Below, one piece after another: positions 6,457 through 14,269 of a stretch of DNA of 35,523 nucleotides. A model generated the notes under the pieces. The model did no database searches, was not told the DNA's origin, and saw nothing but the letters and a program-made list of their open reading frames with translations. A program made the translations under genes and the position numbers. Positions within the stretch are counted from its first letter, which is position 1, and every line of letters starts with the position of its first letter. Origin of the DNA: Bryobacter sp. (GTDB lineage: Bacteria > Acidobacteriota > Terriglobia > Bryobacterales > Bryobacteraceae). The stretch is taken from assembly GCA_022843625.1 (NCBI GenBank), contig JALHNH010000059.1, positions 1-35,523 on the forward strand. The letters run 5' to 3'.

Positions 6457-6919
6457 GCGGCCCAATTTAGCAGGCGGGCTCGGACTGAACGACTCGCTTA
6501 CATCAGGAGTCGATAGGGACCGTTTGTGTAAGGCAACGCGTCAGAACTCCCCTGCACAAAGCACTTGCTCGCGCAGCAGCTGGGCGGCGTTCGCGCTTAA
6601 TAGATGACTCTTAAGGTTGAACGCGAGCGGGGAGAAACGTTGTAAAAGAGCTTTAGAATAGAACGTAGGGTATACCATTGAAGAGTTGAGGCAGCTGTTA
6701 AAGGGATCATGGGTGTTTAGAAGCTGCTGGAAGCCCCCCGCCTAGTGGTTCGAGGCGCATAGTGAGGCTTTGAGAAAATCGCGGCCAGGTCATCGGATGT
6801 GCGTCAGGGCCGACGTCGATGAGAAAGTGGAGGGATTGCAGGACAAAAAGGCGAGATTTGGCGGTCGGGAAGGCATGGCGAAGCCAGGTGTGGCTGGGAC
6901 GTTGGTGATAGAGGATGGT
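6457..6919. other. 463-bp intergenic gap between convergent genes
   Basis: This gap lies between the recombinase (plus) and primase (minus) stop codons. I see no convincing gene, tRNA or repeat. The only structure noted is a small hairpin, CGCCT (6739-6743) with AGGCG (6753-6757), without a T-tract. Confidence 0.6.
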
Positions 6920-9900
6920 TTAGAGGCTGCCGAGGGAGAGGGGAGGGCCGCGGCGGCTCAAGCTGTTTTCGTCGAATGAAGTGGGTAGGGCCGCATCGGA
7001 AGTCTCCAGTATGACCTGCAGGGCGCAGTGGAGCGTGGGGAGGGTCTGGAATGCGGCCTGGATGGTAAAAAACTCGGCTTCCGCGCGGAGTTTGACGCGG
7101 TTGAAGCGTTGGCGGATTTGACGGTCGGATATGCCGGTTTTGGCGCGCAGGGCGGTGAGAGTGACCGGGCAGCCGGCGCGACGGAGTTCGAGGGCAGCGG
7201 CGGTGAGCACGTCTTCCAGGTCGGCGCGGGGGCCGGTGAGCTGGTCTGGGGCGATGTGATCGAGTGTGTAGGAGGAGAGAATCAAGACGTCCAGGCGGCG
7301 CACCGGGGTGGATTCTTCGGGTAACAACTCGCCTTGTTCATGCTGGTCATTGCCTGTGTTCCAGGGGCGGCTACGGCCGACGGCCTGGCGGACCTCGCCC
7401 AAGGTGACTTCTTGCCAACGGGCGTCGAGGCGGGGGTCGAGATAGCCGCGACGGCCTTGCTGTAGGGATTTGCCGGTTTTGTCCTGGATTTCGGTTCGAG
7501 AGATGCGGCTGGTGGTGACGAGGCGCGGTGCATCGCCCCAGAGGGCCTGGGCCTCTTCCAGGAAGCTGTGAGGATTGGGTTTGAAGTCGCCCGCCACGAT
7601 CTGGAACTGGACCGATTGCATTTCGTTGGAGCCGGTCTGGTTGCCGTAGTGGCGGGCGTTGATACCGGGGAAGCGTTTTTCGATGGCCTGGCGCACGGCG
7701 CTACCAGCGACCAGGCCCCAGTCGGAAGAAGACTCTTCAGGATGTTGGGCCTGTCTGGTTTCTAGAGCCTGACTGATGAGCTCGACCAGTTTGGAAGTAG
7801 CTTTCATCGTGTAGGGGCCGGAGGGCGCCTGGGAAACTTTGGTGCGGTTGGGCATGGTGACGCGGCCGTGGAAAACATGGATGTTGGCTTCAGGAAAGAG
7901 GCGCTGGAACTGATGGGCTGCGCTGCCAGCGTTCAGGAGAATGACGGTTTTGCCGGCCAGGTCGAGGTTCGCGCGGGTCCAGAACGAGATGCCGTTTTGT
8001 TTGACATGCACCATGGGGTTGTAGTTGCCCTGGCCGCGTTGTTTGAGCTCTTGATGGAGTCTTTGAGCCAGCCGTAAGAAAGCACGGTGGGGAACGTCGG
8101 AACGCACGTCGCCGCTGCCGTGATGCAGAGGATGGGGGTCTTTGGCCTGACTGGCCAGGGTCAGATAGAAATCCAGTTCTTCCAGGCTGCCCAGCTGGAT
8201 GGCCAGCGCGTCTTGAAGGGGCTCGGCGTTCAGGCGCGGAGCATCATAAAGAAAGCGCTTGGAGGGAACCGTGGGCAAGAGAGCCCAGAGAGCCTGGAGC
8301 AGGGGAAGCATGTTGGCGTAGTCTGGATCGCGCTGGGACCATAAAATCGCTTTGCGGATTTCTTCCGTGTCTAAAAATACTTGATCGACCAGGGTTTTCT
8401 CCAGGTCCAGGTCGTCGAGGAGGATGGTGGAGAGGCGTGCGATCACGGAAGGGTCGCGCAGGGAGTTGGCGTTGTAAAGATGGCGGTCTTTGGTGGTGGC
8501 TTTTTGGGCTAGGAGGAACGGTTTTTCCGGGATGCGCGCAAAATTGCCGGCGCACTCGGCATGTTGGGGGCACGACTCGCAAGCCAGCTTGGTGGGAGCT
8601 CCCGCGTTGATGACTGTCAACATGCGTCGTGGTTCTCGGCATGGCGATTTTTGCGTCGCTTCGCCATTGTTAAAACCGTAGGTGGCGCCGTAGTGGCGGG
8701 CCCAGGCGCTGGTTCCCGCGAACTGTTCTCCTTGCTCGTGGCGGGTGGTGAACAGGCCGATCTGGCCTTTGAGTTTACGGGACTCGTAGAGTTCGTTGAC
8801 CAGTTCGATGGCCAGGTGGGTCTTGCCGCCGCCCATTTCTAAGGCCAGGTGATGGACGCTGCTGCGTTCGGCCAGGAGTGCGGCTCGGAGCCAGGGTCTG
8901 GCGGCCGCGCGCGCCTCTTCTAGGGTGGCAAAGGGTTTTTCGAGGATGGGCTCCGGCTCGGGCTGGTAGGGGATGCAGGTGAGTTGGGAGTGAGGAGCCT
9001 GAGGGTGGGCCAGGAAATCGTCGATTTTGCCGTATTCGGGATGGGGCCAGCAGGCGGTTTCTACGTGAAAACCAGCTGAGTGCAGGCGTGGTTTTAGATC
9101 TTGGGTGGATTTTTGGCCGGCCGGGTCGGGATCAAGCGCCAGGAGAACGCGGCGAATCCCCAGCTGAGAAAGCGATTCGGAAAGACCGGCGTGGGCGGTG
9201 GCGCCGGGGATGGCCAGCACGGTGACGCTTTCGCCGTAGAGACGGGGCCAGAGGGTGGCTACCAGGTCGGCTTTGATGGGACCTTCGACGACGATGGCCA
9301 GGGTGGCGGTGGGTGAGGTGTGGTGGTGCAGGGGGGCGCCGGTGCTGGCCTGGCTGTGCTTGGCTTTCCACCAGAGGAAGCGCGTTTTTTGCTGGACCAG
9401 GCGCACTTTGCAGGCGACCAGGAGGCCGGCCGAGTTGTAGATGGGTAGGAGCAGGCCGGGGAGGTTGGCGCAGATCAGGCCGCCAGAAGCTCTCTGAGAG
9501 GGCTGTAGGAAGGGCAGGGAGAGGGCGGCTTGCTCTCCTACCTCGGCGATGACGGCGTCGGCCACGGCGGCTCTGAGGGGCCAGGAAGTGGGTGCGCTCC
9601 GATAGCCTCTTTTTTGCCATGTCTGGATGTCTTGAGGAGACAGGCCGCGGTCGGCCAGGTGCCGGATTTCGGGGGGGTGGAGCGAGAGAACTTGGAGGGC
9701 GGCGCGATAGGCGCGGTCCAGGATAGCGGGTTCAAGAGCGGTGGGCTCCGTGGAAGTTTTGGAAGAAAGCAGAGGGATGGAAGGGCGGTCCAGGCTGAGA
9801 TGGGTCAGCAGGTCGTCGCCACTGCCGTCATGGCGACAGACCACGCCGGAGACGCCGCAGCTGAAACAATGGTAGCCGCCGCCCTCGAAGACGGCGAAGC

Positions 9901-10021
9901 TGGGGTGGTTCTCTTGATGGAAGGGGCAGCAGGAAATGAGCTTAGAGCCCCCCTTGTAGCCAACGATTCTGGCCTTGAGGAGCTTACCGGATTGCCGCAG
10001 GGCTTCCAGTCCGGCCATCAT
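6920..10021 (-). CDS. CHC2 primase / Toprim / SF2 helicase fusion, probable replication protein
   Basis: This 1033-residue protein combines a DnaG-type primase head with a helicase. Residues 29-57 are a CHC2 zinc finger (C32-x2-H35 and C52-x2-C55). A Toprim domain follows, with the acidic motif VVEGPIK (E246) and LALDPD (D297, D299). From about 390 there is an SF2-like helicase: Walker A EMGGGKT (K400, T401), Walker B ILLDDLD (D536, D537) and motif VI QAVGRSR (Q879, R883, R885). Between Walker A and B, four cysteines (C461, C481, C484, C490) are spaced like the iron-sulphur cluster of XPD/DinG helicases. A C-terminal helix-turn-helix is near 955-978. Together this points to a plasmid or phage replication primase-helicase working at the origin. 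The start is ATG-ATG and no good Shine-Dalgarno is visible. A candidate antisense RNA lies opposite its upstream region. Confidence 0.85.
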   Translation of the reverse strand: MMAGLEALRQSGKLLKARIVGYKGGSKLISCCPFHQENHPSFAVFEGGGYHCFSCGVSGVVCRHDGSGDDLLTHLSLDRPSIPLLSSKTSTEPTALEPAILDRAYRAALQVLSLHPPEIRHLADRGLSPQDIQTWQKRGYRSAPTSWPLRAAVADAVIAEVGEQAALSLPFLQPSQRASGGLICANLPGLLLPIYNSAGLLVACKVRLVQQKTRFLWWKAKHSQASTGAPLHHHTSPTATLAIVVEGPIKADLVATLWPRLYGESVTVLAIPGATAHAGLSESLSQLGIRRVLLALDPDPAGQKSTQDLKPRLHSAGFHVETACWPHPEYGKIDDFLAHPQAPHSQLTCIPYQPEPEPILEKPFATLEEARAAARPWLRAALLAERSSVHHLALEMGGGKTHLAIELVNELYESRKLKGQIGLFTTRHEQGEQFAGTSAWARHYGATYGFNNGEATQKSPCREPRRMLTVINAGAPTKLACESCPQHAECAGNFARIPEKPFLLAQKATTKDRHLYNANSLRDPSVIARLSTILLDDLDLEKTLVDQVFLDTEEIRKAILWSQRDPDYANMLPLLQALWALLPTVPSKRFLYDAPRLNAEPLQDALAIQLGSLEELDFYLTLASQAKDPHPLHHGSGDVRSDVPHRAFLRLAQRLHQELKQRGQGNYNPMVHVKQNGISFWTRANLDLAGKTVILLNAGSAAHQFQRLFPEANIHVFHGRVTMPNRTKVSQAPSGPYTMKATSKLVELISQALETRQAQHPEESSSDWGLVAGSAVRQAIEKRFPGINARHYGNQTGSNEMQSVQFQIVAGDFKPNPHSFLEEAQALWGDAPRLVTTSRISRTEIQDKTGKSLQQGRRGYLDPRLDARWQEVTLGEVRQAVGRSRPWNTGNDQHEQGELLPEESTPVRRLDVLILSSYTLDHIAPDQLTGPRADLEDVLTAAALELRRAGCPVTLTALRAKTGISDRQIRQRFNRVKLRAEAEFFTIQAAFQTLPTLHCALQVILETSDAALPTSFDENSLSRRGPPLSLGSL

Positions 10022-10090
10022 GGTTTTAGGAGGTCCGGAACCTGTTCTGAAGTTTTTTCACAAAAAAGTACTCTCTTGGGCAATAGCCCA

Positions 10091-10204
10091 CTAGACCCGA
10101 GAGCATCCTTGTGATAACCTGACTTTGCTTATTATTCAGGTTTTCGGGTGGCAGGGATGCTCCCCGGTGGTTTCAGGCCTCGGTTCCACCCGAGGCCTTT
10201 TCCA
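10091..10204 (+). ncRNA. candidate small regulatory RNA opposite the primase leader
   Basis: A compact set of nested hairpins ends in an intrinsic terminator. GAGCATCC (10101-10108) pairs with 10155-10162 and encloses AACCTGA (10116-10122) with TCAGGTT (10136-10142). CGGGTGG (10145-10151) can pair with CCACCCG (10186-10192), which overlaps the 3' arm of the terminator, so two folds compete. No plus-strand gene follows, so it is not an ordinary leader attenuator. It starts about 70 bases upstream of the primase start on the opposite strand and would be antisense to a long primase leader, like counter-transcribed copy-number RNAs. The 5' end is approximate; a promoter was not identified with confidence. 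Confidence 0.45.
10175..10204 (+). terminator. intrinsic terminator of the candidate sRNA
   Basis: A perfect 9-bp stem, 10175-10183 with 10190-10198, has a six-base loop. It is followed by a T-rich run (10198-10202) and a second T6 about ten bases on. The reverse strand has no T-tract, so it works on the plus strand. Confidence 0.75.
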
Positions 10205-10358
10205 TTTTTTAGGCTCTTCTGTGAGTTGCTGTGTTCCCGGTGTGTGGAAAACAGGCATGCCGAAGAGAGCTGGCTAGAGCATGACATGCCATCCTAGCGC
10301 AATGAAAGCGATTCAACCAGCGAACAAAGGGTCGAAAACTTTTCAATATGACTTTTGT

Positions 10359-12815
10359 TTAGGGGCGAACCTTGAAGTCCAGCTGGTAGCCGGTCTCTTC
10401 TTCCAGCGCGCGGGCTAAGGTTTGAAAAGCTTCGGCGGGCGGGGGCTGGCTGAGAGTGACCTGGACCAGGCCCTCGGTTTTGAAAAACGCGGGCTCTTTG
10501 CGTAAACCCCAGGCGCTGGGGATGGCGGTTTTTACCTGCTTTTTGATCAGATCCTGATTGGGTTCGCTGGCGAAACGCAGGGGCCAGCCGACTTCGCTCT
10601 CCAGATGAGTGCGCAGCTCTTGGTGCCGCTGGGCCACTTGTGGAGAGATGAGAGCGAGTTCGATCCAGCTGTCTTCCTTGAGACTGCAGCGGAAGAGCGG
10701 GATCTTTCGTTCCAAGAAGGCCTGGCGGATGCGGGCGAAGGCCTGGTTGATCTCGAGTTTCTTTTCGAGTTTGGGTTGGGAGGCGGCAGGGCTGGGTGAG
10801 TTCTGAGAAACTTCTATTTGCAGCTGGTGGCCCGTGGCTTCCAAGAAGCGGGCCTGAATAGGTGCGAAGTCGGTGTCCTGAGCGTGAACTTTGGCGACCA
10901 CGCGGTTCTCTTGCAGATGCAGCGACGGCGTTTTGAGCAGGGTGCAGTCGGCGGGCAGCATGGACTGAACGGCAAGCACGAGCGCGCCTTGATGCACACC
11001 GGGAGTCAGGGAAACCTTCCAACCGGTTTCTTCCTGAATCTTTTGGAAACGGTCGGTATAGCGTTGGAGAGCGACGTTGGGGAAGTGAAAAGAGAGGATC
11101 AGCTCGCCCTGGGCGACTTGCACTCCCTTGCGATAGAGGTCTGGCTGGCCGGGAAAGAGTTGTTCCACCAGCTGAAGGGCCTGGTTTTGCTCCCATCGCT
11201 TTTGCTTGGGCCTGGTCGGGCTGTCGGGGATGCGGCGGTAGAGTCCGTTGGAGTGATGGTAGCCGGGCGGCTTGAGGTCGAAGGCGGCTTGTGCGAGCTG
11301 GAGCTGCTCGGCGGTGCAGTCGTCACCGTGCCAAAGTCTGGCCATTTCCTGAATCGAATAAAACCGGGTGCCCAGGTGCTGGCGTAGTTGTTCCGCATCA
11401 AAGACAGCGCCGCCGCCCACGGCTTCTTGAACCACTTTAAGAAATTTGCGGGCTTTGTAGTTGTGCTCAAAGCTCTGGCCATTATTGGGAAGGTGGATTT
11501 TCGCCGAATTGCCGGCGGCGTCGGCCAGGCTCGAGCGGGCGCCCGCGTCTCCGTGCACAAGATAGACGTCTTTGGGACCGAGCTTGGATAAGACGCCGAG
11601 CATCTGGGCAGAGTCGGCGTGCGCAGACAAATTGTAGCGGCCGACCTTGCAAGCGACTTCGACTTCCTGATCACCAAAACGGATGGTGCGACTTTTGCCG
11701 TCGGCCAGGTCGAGGACGCGCCGGCCGGGGCTTTCTTCGTCCTGATAGCCGGTGATGTAGATGGCATTTTTCGAGTCGGTGGCCAGAGCGGCGGCATAGA
11801 ACTGGGAGGGGCCGCCGGTGAGCATGCCCGAGGAGCTGATGATGCAGCAAGGTTCTGGATTGTCGAGGATAGCTTGGCGTTGTTGAGGGGCCTGGACGGC
11901 GATGGTGTGGGCGCCTTCGTGAAAGAAGGGATTGCCGATTTTCTGCATGCGCTTACGCAGATCACGATTGAGAAAATCAGGAAAGCTGGCGTAGGCGGAG
12001 CAGACGGTGCGCACCATTCCGTCGACGTAGATGGGGAAGGACGGAATTTTCTTTTTGCGCTGGGCTTCGACCAACAACAAGATGGCTTCCTGGGCGCGGC
12101 CCAAGGCGAACGCGGGTATAAGCACTTTTCCTTGGTGGGCGATGACGTCAGCAACGCACTGAACCAGGCGCTGCTCTTCGACCTGGCGGTTAGCGTGCAT
12201 GCGGTTGCCGTAGGTGGATTCGGTGATGACCAGGTCGGGTCGGGCTTTGGGCAAGACCATTCCCTCCACGGTTTGCTGACGATCGAGAGAGTAGTCCCCG
12301 GTATGAAAAAGACGGCCGTCGGGGGTGTCGAGCATGATGGAACAGGCCCCCATGACGTGGCCGGAAATCGCAAAGGTGGCCACCAGGTCGGGGCTGCAGA
12401 CGGCAAAAGGCTGTCCAGGCTCGACGATCTGGAATTGAGCCAGCATGGCGGTGACGGTGTGCTCTGGGTAGAGGGGGAGCTCTTGTTCCTGCTGCCAGCG
12501 CGACTCCATGATGCGCAGGGCGTCGCTGAGCAGGATCTGGGTGAGTCTCTTGGTGGGGGCCGTCGTAAAAATGGGGATGCGCGGGTAGGCGATGTGGACC
12601 AGGGGGAGGGCGCCGATGTGATCGGTGTGGGCGTGGGTGAGCAGGATGGCGTCCAGCGGGCCGCCGTCCTGGATCTGGGAGAGGTTGGGGAGCCGGTCTG
12701 CTTCTCTGGCACCCATGCGAATACCGGCGTCGATGAGGATGCGCTTGCCGGCGACTTCGAGCAGGGTGCAGGAGGCGCCGACTTCGTTGGCGCCGCCCAG
12801 GAAGGTAAGCTTCAT
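10359..12815 (-). CDS. metallo-beta-lactamase / beta-CASP ribonuclease with repeated C-terminal extension
   Basis: Residues 1-455 are a full MBL-beta-CASP nuclease of the CPSF73/archaeal aCPSF-like type, which cuts or degrades RNA with two zinc ions. The motifs seen are THAHTDH (H61, H63, D65, H66), SGH (H153), HTGD (D174), TES (E199), IPAFALGRAQE, SSSGMLTGG, the AHAD motif (H399) and VHG (H421). The remaining 360 residues are unusual. They start with a helical piece (475-515) and include four echoes of a short motif of the form L-E-x-x-T-G-W/Y-x-L-x-F (near 596, 659, 740 and 805), probably small alpha-beta RNA-binding-like repeats. Family members are usually 400-650 residues long. The gene faces the same way as the primase; the ATG lacks an obvious ribosome site. 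It could act in RNA turnover of replicon transcripts, which is inference. Confidence 0.85.
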   Translation of the reverse strand: MKLTFLGGANEVGASCTLLEVAGKRILIDAGIRMGAREADRLPNLSQIQDGGPLDAILLTHAHTDHIGALPLVHIAYPRIPIFTTAPTKRLTQILLSDALRIMESRWQQEQELPLYPEHTVTAMLAQFQIVEPGQPFAVCSPDLVATFAISGHVMGACSIMLDTPDGRLFHTGDYSLDRQQTVEGMVLPKARPDLVITESTYGNRMHANRQVEEQRLVQCVADVIAHQGKVLIPAFALGRAQEAILLLVEAQRKKKIPSFPIYVDGMVRTVCSAYASFPDFLNRDLRKRMQKIGNPFFHEGAHTIAVQAPQQRQAILDNPEPCCIISSSGMLTGGPSQFYAAALATDSKNAIYITGYQDEESPGRRVLDLADGKSRTIRFGDQEVEVACKVGRYNLSAHADSAQMLGVLSKLGPKDVYLVHGDAGARSSLADAAGNSAKIHLPNNGQSFEHNYKARKFLKVVQEAVGGGAVFDAEQLRQHLGTRFYSIQEMARLWHGDDCTAEQLQLAQAAFDLKPPGYHHSNGLYRRIPDSPTRPKQKRWEQNQALQLVEQLFPGQPDLYRKGVQVAQGELILSFHFPNVALQRYTDRFQKIQEETGWKVSLTPGVHQGALVLAVQSMLPADCTLLKTPSLHLQENRVVAKVHAQDTDFAPIQARFLEATGHQLQIEVSQNSPSPAASQPKLEKKLEINQAFARIRQAFLERKIPLFRCSLKEDSWIELALISPQVAQRHQELRTHLESEVGWPLRFASEPNQDLIKKQVKTAIPSAWGLRKEPAFFKTEGLVQVTLSQPPPAEAFQTLARALEEETGYQLDFKVRP

Positions 12816-12891
12816 TCACGGACGGTTCTGGCTGAGCGGGGGAGGGGTCCTTTTGTCACGGACCGTGTGTGGCGATTTAAAGCATGGCGAT

Positions 12892-13581
12892 CTATCCAGC
12901 CCCCAACATTCGGTGAACCCAGGCCGGAGTGTTTCGCTTGAGCCAGCTGGCTCGTGGTGGAGAAGTTTTGAGCCCTTCGGTTAAGGCCGTCTTCTCCCGT
13001 TCGAAGTCTTCTTTTTGGCGCTGATTGTCTTCGGCCAGCGTTACCTTTTCGGCCTCGGCCTGGTCGACTCGAAGCTGAACCAGCTCCATTTGCTGCTCGA
13101 CTTGCCGAGTCCGAGCAGCCTGCTCCGCCAAAGACTCCGCGTTTTCAGAAAGCGCCCGGCGGTAGCCGGTCAACTCCCACTGCATGGCCATCGCTTGACG
13201 CTCGAGTTGGCGCATTGTTTCTTGCGATTGGTGCCTCTGTTCTTGAGCCTCTTGAAGAGTGCGCTGAGTCTCGCGCAACAGCTTGAGCACTTCTAGATGA
13301 GCGGCCAGCGGAACGATCTCGTTTGCTTGCGAGACCGTCTCGTTTAGCGAGACGGTCTCGTGGCGTTGCGGAACGGTTTCGCGAGACGGTTCCGCGGAAC
13401 GGTTCTGCGGAACCGTCTCGTCACCCAAAAAACAAAGGTCGGCAGCTCTTACAAGATACCGTTCCCCGTGGGGGCCAGGTGCTTTTTTCAGGGAGATGCC
13501 TCGATGCTTCGCGCGACTGCGTAGGGCCTGGGGGGTGATCCCTAGCTCGCGAGCAGCTTCGCGGATGGTCATGTGTTCCAT
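12892..13581 (-). CDS. MerR-like HTH protein with long coiled coil (KfrA-like layout)
   Basis: In this 229-residue protein, residues 4-50 form a MerR/excisionase-type winged helix (TIREAARELGITPQALRSRAK). Residues about 92-205 are an alpha-helical coiled coil rich in Glu and Gln. This layout, an N-terminal DNA-binding head with a long coiled-coil tail, is that of plasmid accessory partition proteins such as KfrA, although the head is not the KfrA domain. Residues 55-90 are a low-complexity stretch of ETVPQ/RSAEPS-like units, created because seven 13-bp palindromic iterons lie within the coding DNA. Five more iterons lie 60-122 bases upstream of the ATG, so the protein probably binds them and regulates itself. 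AGGAAG is nine bases before the ATG. A role in segregation is inferred. Confidence 0.7.
   Translation of the reverse strand: MEHMTIREAARELGITPQALRSRAKHRGISLKKAPGPHGERYLVRAADLCFLGDETVPQNRSAEPSRETVPQRHETVSLNETVSQANEIVPLAAHLEVLKLLRETQRTLQEAQEQRHQSQETMRQLERQAMAMQWELTGYRRALSENAESLAEQAARTRQVEQQMELVQLRVDQAEAEKVTLAEDNQRQKEDFEREKTALTEGLKTSPPRASWLKRNTPAWVHRMLGAG
13309..13420. repeat. cluster of seven 13-bp palindromic iterons (inside the HTH gene)
   Basis: Units lie at 13309-13321, 13330-13342, 13348-13360, 13369-13381, 13382-13394, 13395-13407 and 13408-13420. The consensus is CGRRACSGTYYCG, each unit nearly self-complementary. The last four are head to tail with exact 13-base spacing. Confidence 0.9.
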
Positions 13582-13616
13582 GCTCCAGACTTCCTGAAAG
13601 GGGGGGCTTGAGCCTG

Positions 13617-14165
13617 TCAGGTGATGAAAATTTTTAAAAACGGAACGGTTTCGCGAGACCGTTTCGCGAGACGGTTACAGAACGGTCTCACGGAACCGTC
13701 TCGCGCTATGTTGTGGGGATGCGGACCGCCCCTCGAAGCGGTTGGCTTCGTCAACCAGAAATTTCCAAAGTAGTCTCGCACGGAGGTAGCTTCTTTTGGA
13801 ATGGTTTTCACAGCTCCCTCGATGTACTCGGGAAGAGAGCCGGGTTCGGGGTCTTCGTAAGGTCTGTCGGGGTCAAGCCAGGTGGCCGCGAAACGCTTTG
13901 CTCCGAGAAAGTAGGTCGTAACCAGATACTGCCCGTCAAGCAGTTGAGCAGCTCCGTGGAATTTGATCCCATGAATCTCGTCGGCGATGCTTGCTTTGAC
14001 CACCCATGGACTGCCAACGGGCGCTTTGGTCACCCAATGGACCTGCAGGCCTAATTGGCGAAGCAGGTCAGCGGCGGCAGGTTCGGAGCCTTTGCCTTCC
14101 ACCAGGCAAGTGGGCGGTTCGTGGGCGATGGGATAGCGCCAGTGCTCGCGGGGGTCGAATTTCAC
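13617..14165 (-). CDS. hypothetical protein, C-terminus encoded by iteron DNA
   Basis: The family of this 182-residue protein is not recognised. It has no signal peptide or membrane segment; the composition is mixed alpha/beta with conserved-looking pieces PPTCLVEGKGSEPAAADLL and YLVTTYFLGAKRF. A Cys and an early acidic GKGSE are visible, but no known catalytic motif. Its last 30 residues (RLAKRSRETVP) come from five iterons and may be unselected tail sequence. It ends 35 bases before the HTH/coiled-coil gene and is transcribed in the same direction, so the two may form an operon with the iterons between them. The start is GTG; the ribosome site is weak. Confidence 0.6.
   Translation of the reverse strand: MKFDPREHWRYPIAHEPPTCLVEGKGSEPAAADLLRQLGLQVHWVTKAPVGSPWVVKASIADEIHGIKFHGAAQLLDGQYLVTTYFLGAKRFAATWLDPDRPYEDPEPGSLPEYIEGAVKTIPKEATSVRDYFGNFWLTKPTASRGGPHPHNIARDGSVRPFCNRLAKRSRETVPFLKIFIT
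13641..13703. promoter_or_regulatory. five 13-bp palindromic iterons upstream of the HTH gene
   Basis: Units lie at 13641-13653, 13654-13666, 13667-13679, 13678-13690 (overlapping by two) and 13691-13703, with the same consensus as the cluster at 13309-13420. Their position 60-122 bases before the ATG at 13581 fits an operator, a centromere-like site or both. Confidence 0.85.
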
Positions 14166-14199
14166 CGAGAGTTTTTGGCCGCGCTTTGTAAACGATCCT

Positions 14200-14245
14200 G
14201 CTCCGGCTTATTCCCGCCGAGGCATATCAATGCCGAGGGAAAGTC
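14200..14245. promoter_or_regulatory. inverted repeat between divergent genes
   Basis: GGCAT and ATGCC flank four bases (14221-14234) and can be extended by TTCCC/GGGAA on the outside. The site lies in the 89-104-base gap between two divergent genes and could be an operator. Confidence 0.35.
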
Positions 14246-14269
14246 CGGGAGACATTGAAGATTCTAGCA

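Noticed and set aside
6731..6760. tRNA fragment or attachment site (GGTTCGAGGC looks like a T-arm)
   Set aside because: There is no acceptor stem, anticodon arm or repeated copy near the recombinase; only a 5-bp hairpin is present.
10091..10204. Riboswitch or leader attenuator
   Set aside because: The terminator faces the plus strand, where no gene follows for more than 4 kb; an sRNA fits better.
11619..12941. 440-codon plus-strand frame antisense to the beta-CASP nuclease
   Set aside because: It is a shadow of a gene with all catalytic motifs; no domain, low-complexity Gly/Asp/Val composition.
12892..13581. True KfrA or ParB gene
   Set aside because: The layout is similar, but the N-terminal domain is MerR/excisionase-like and no ParA gene is present in the window.
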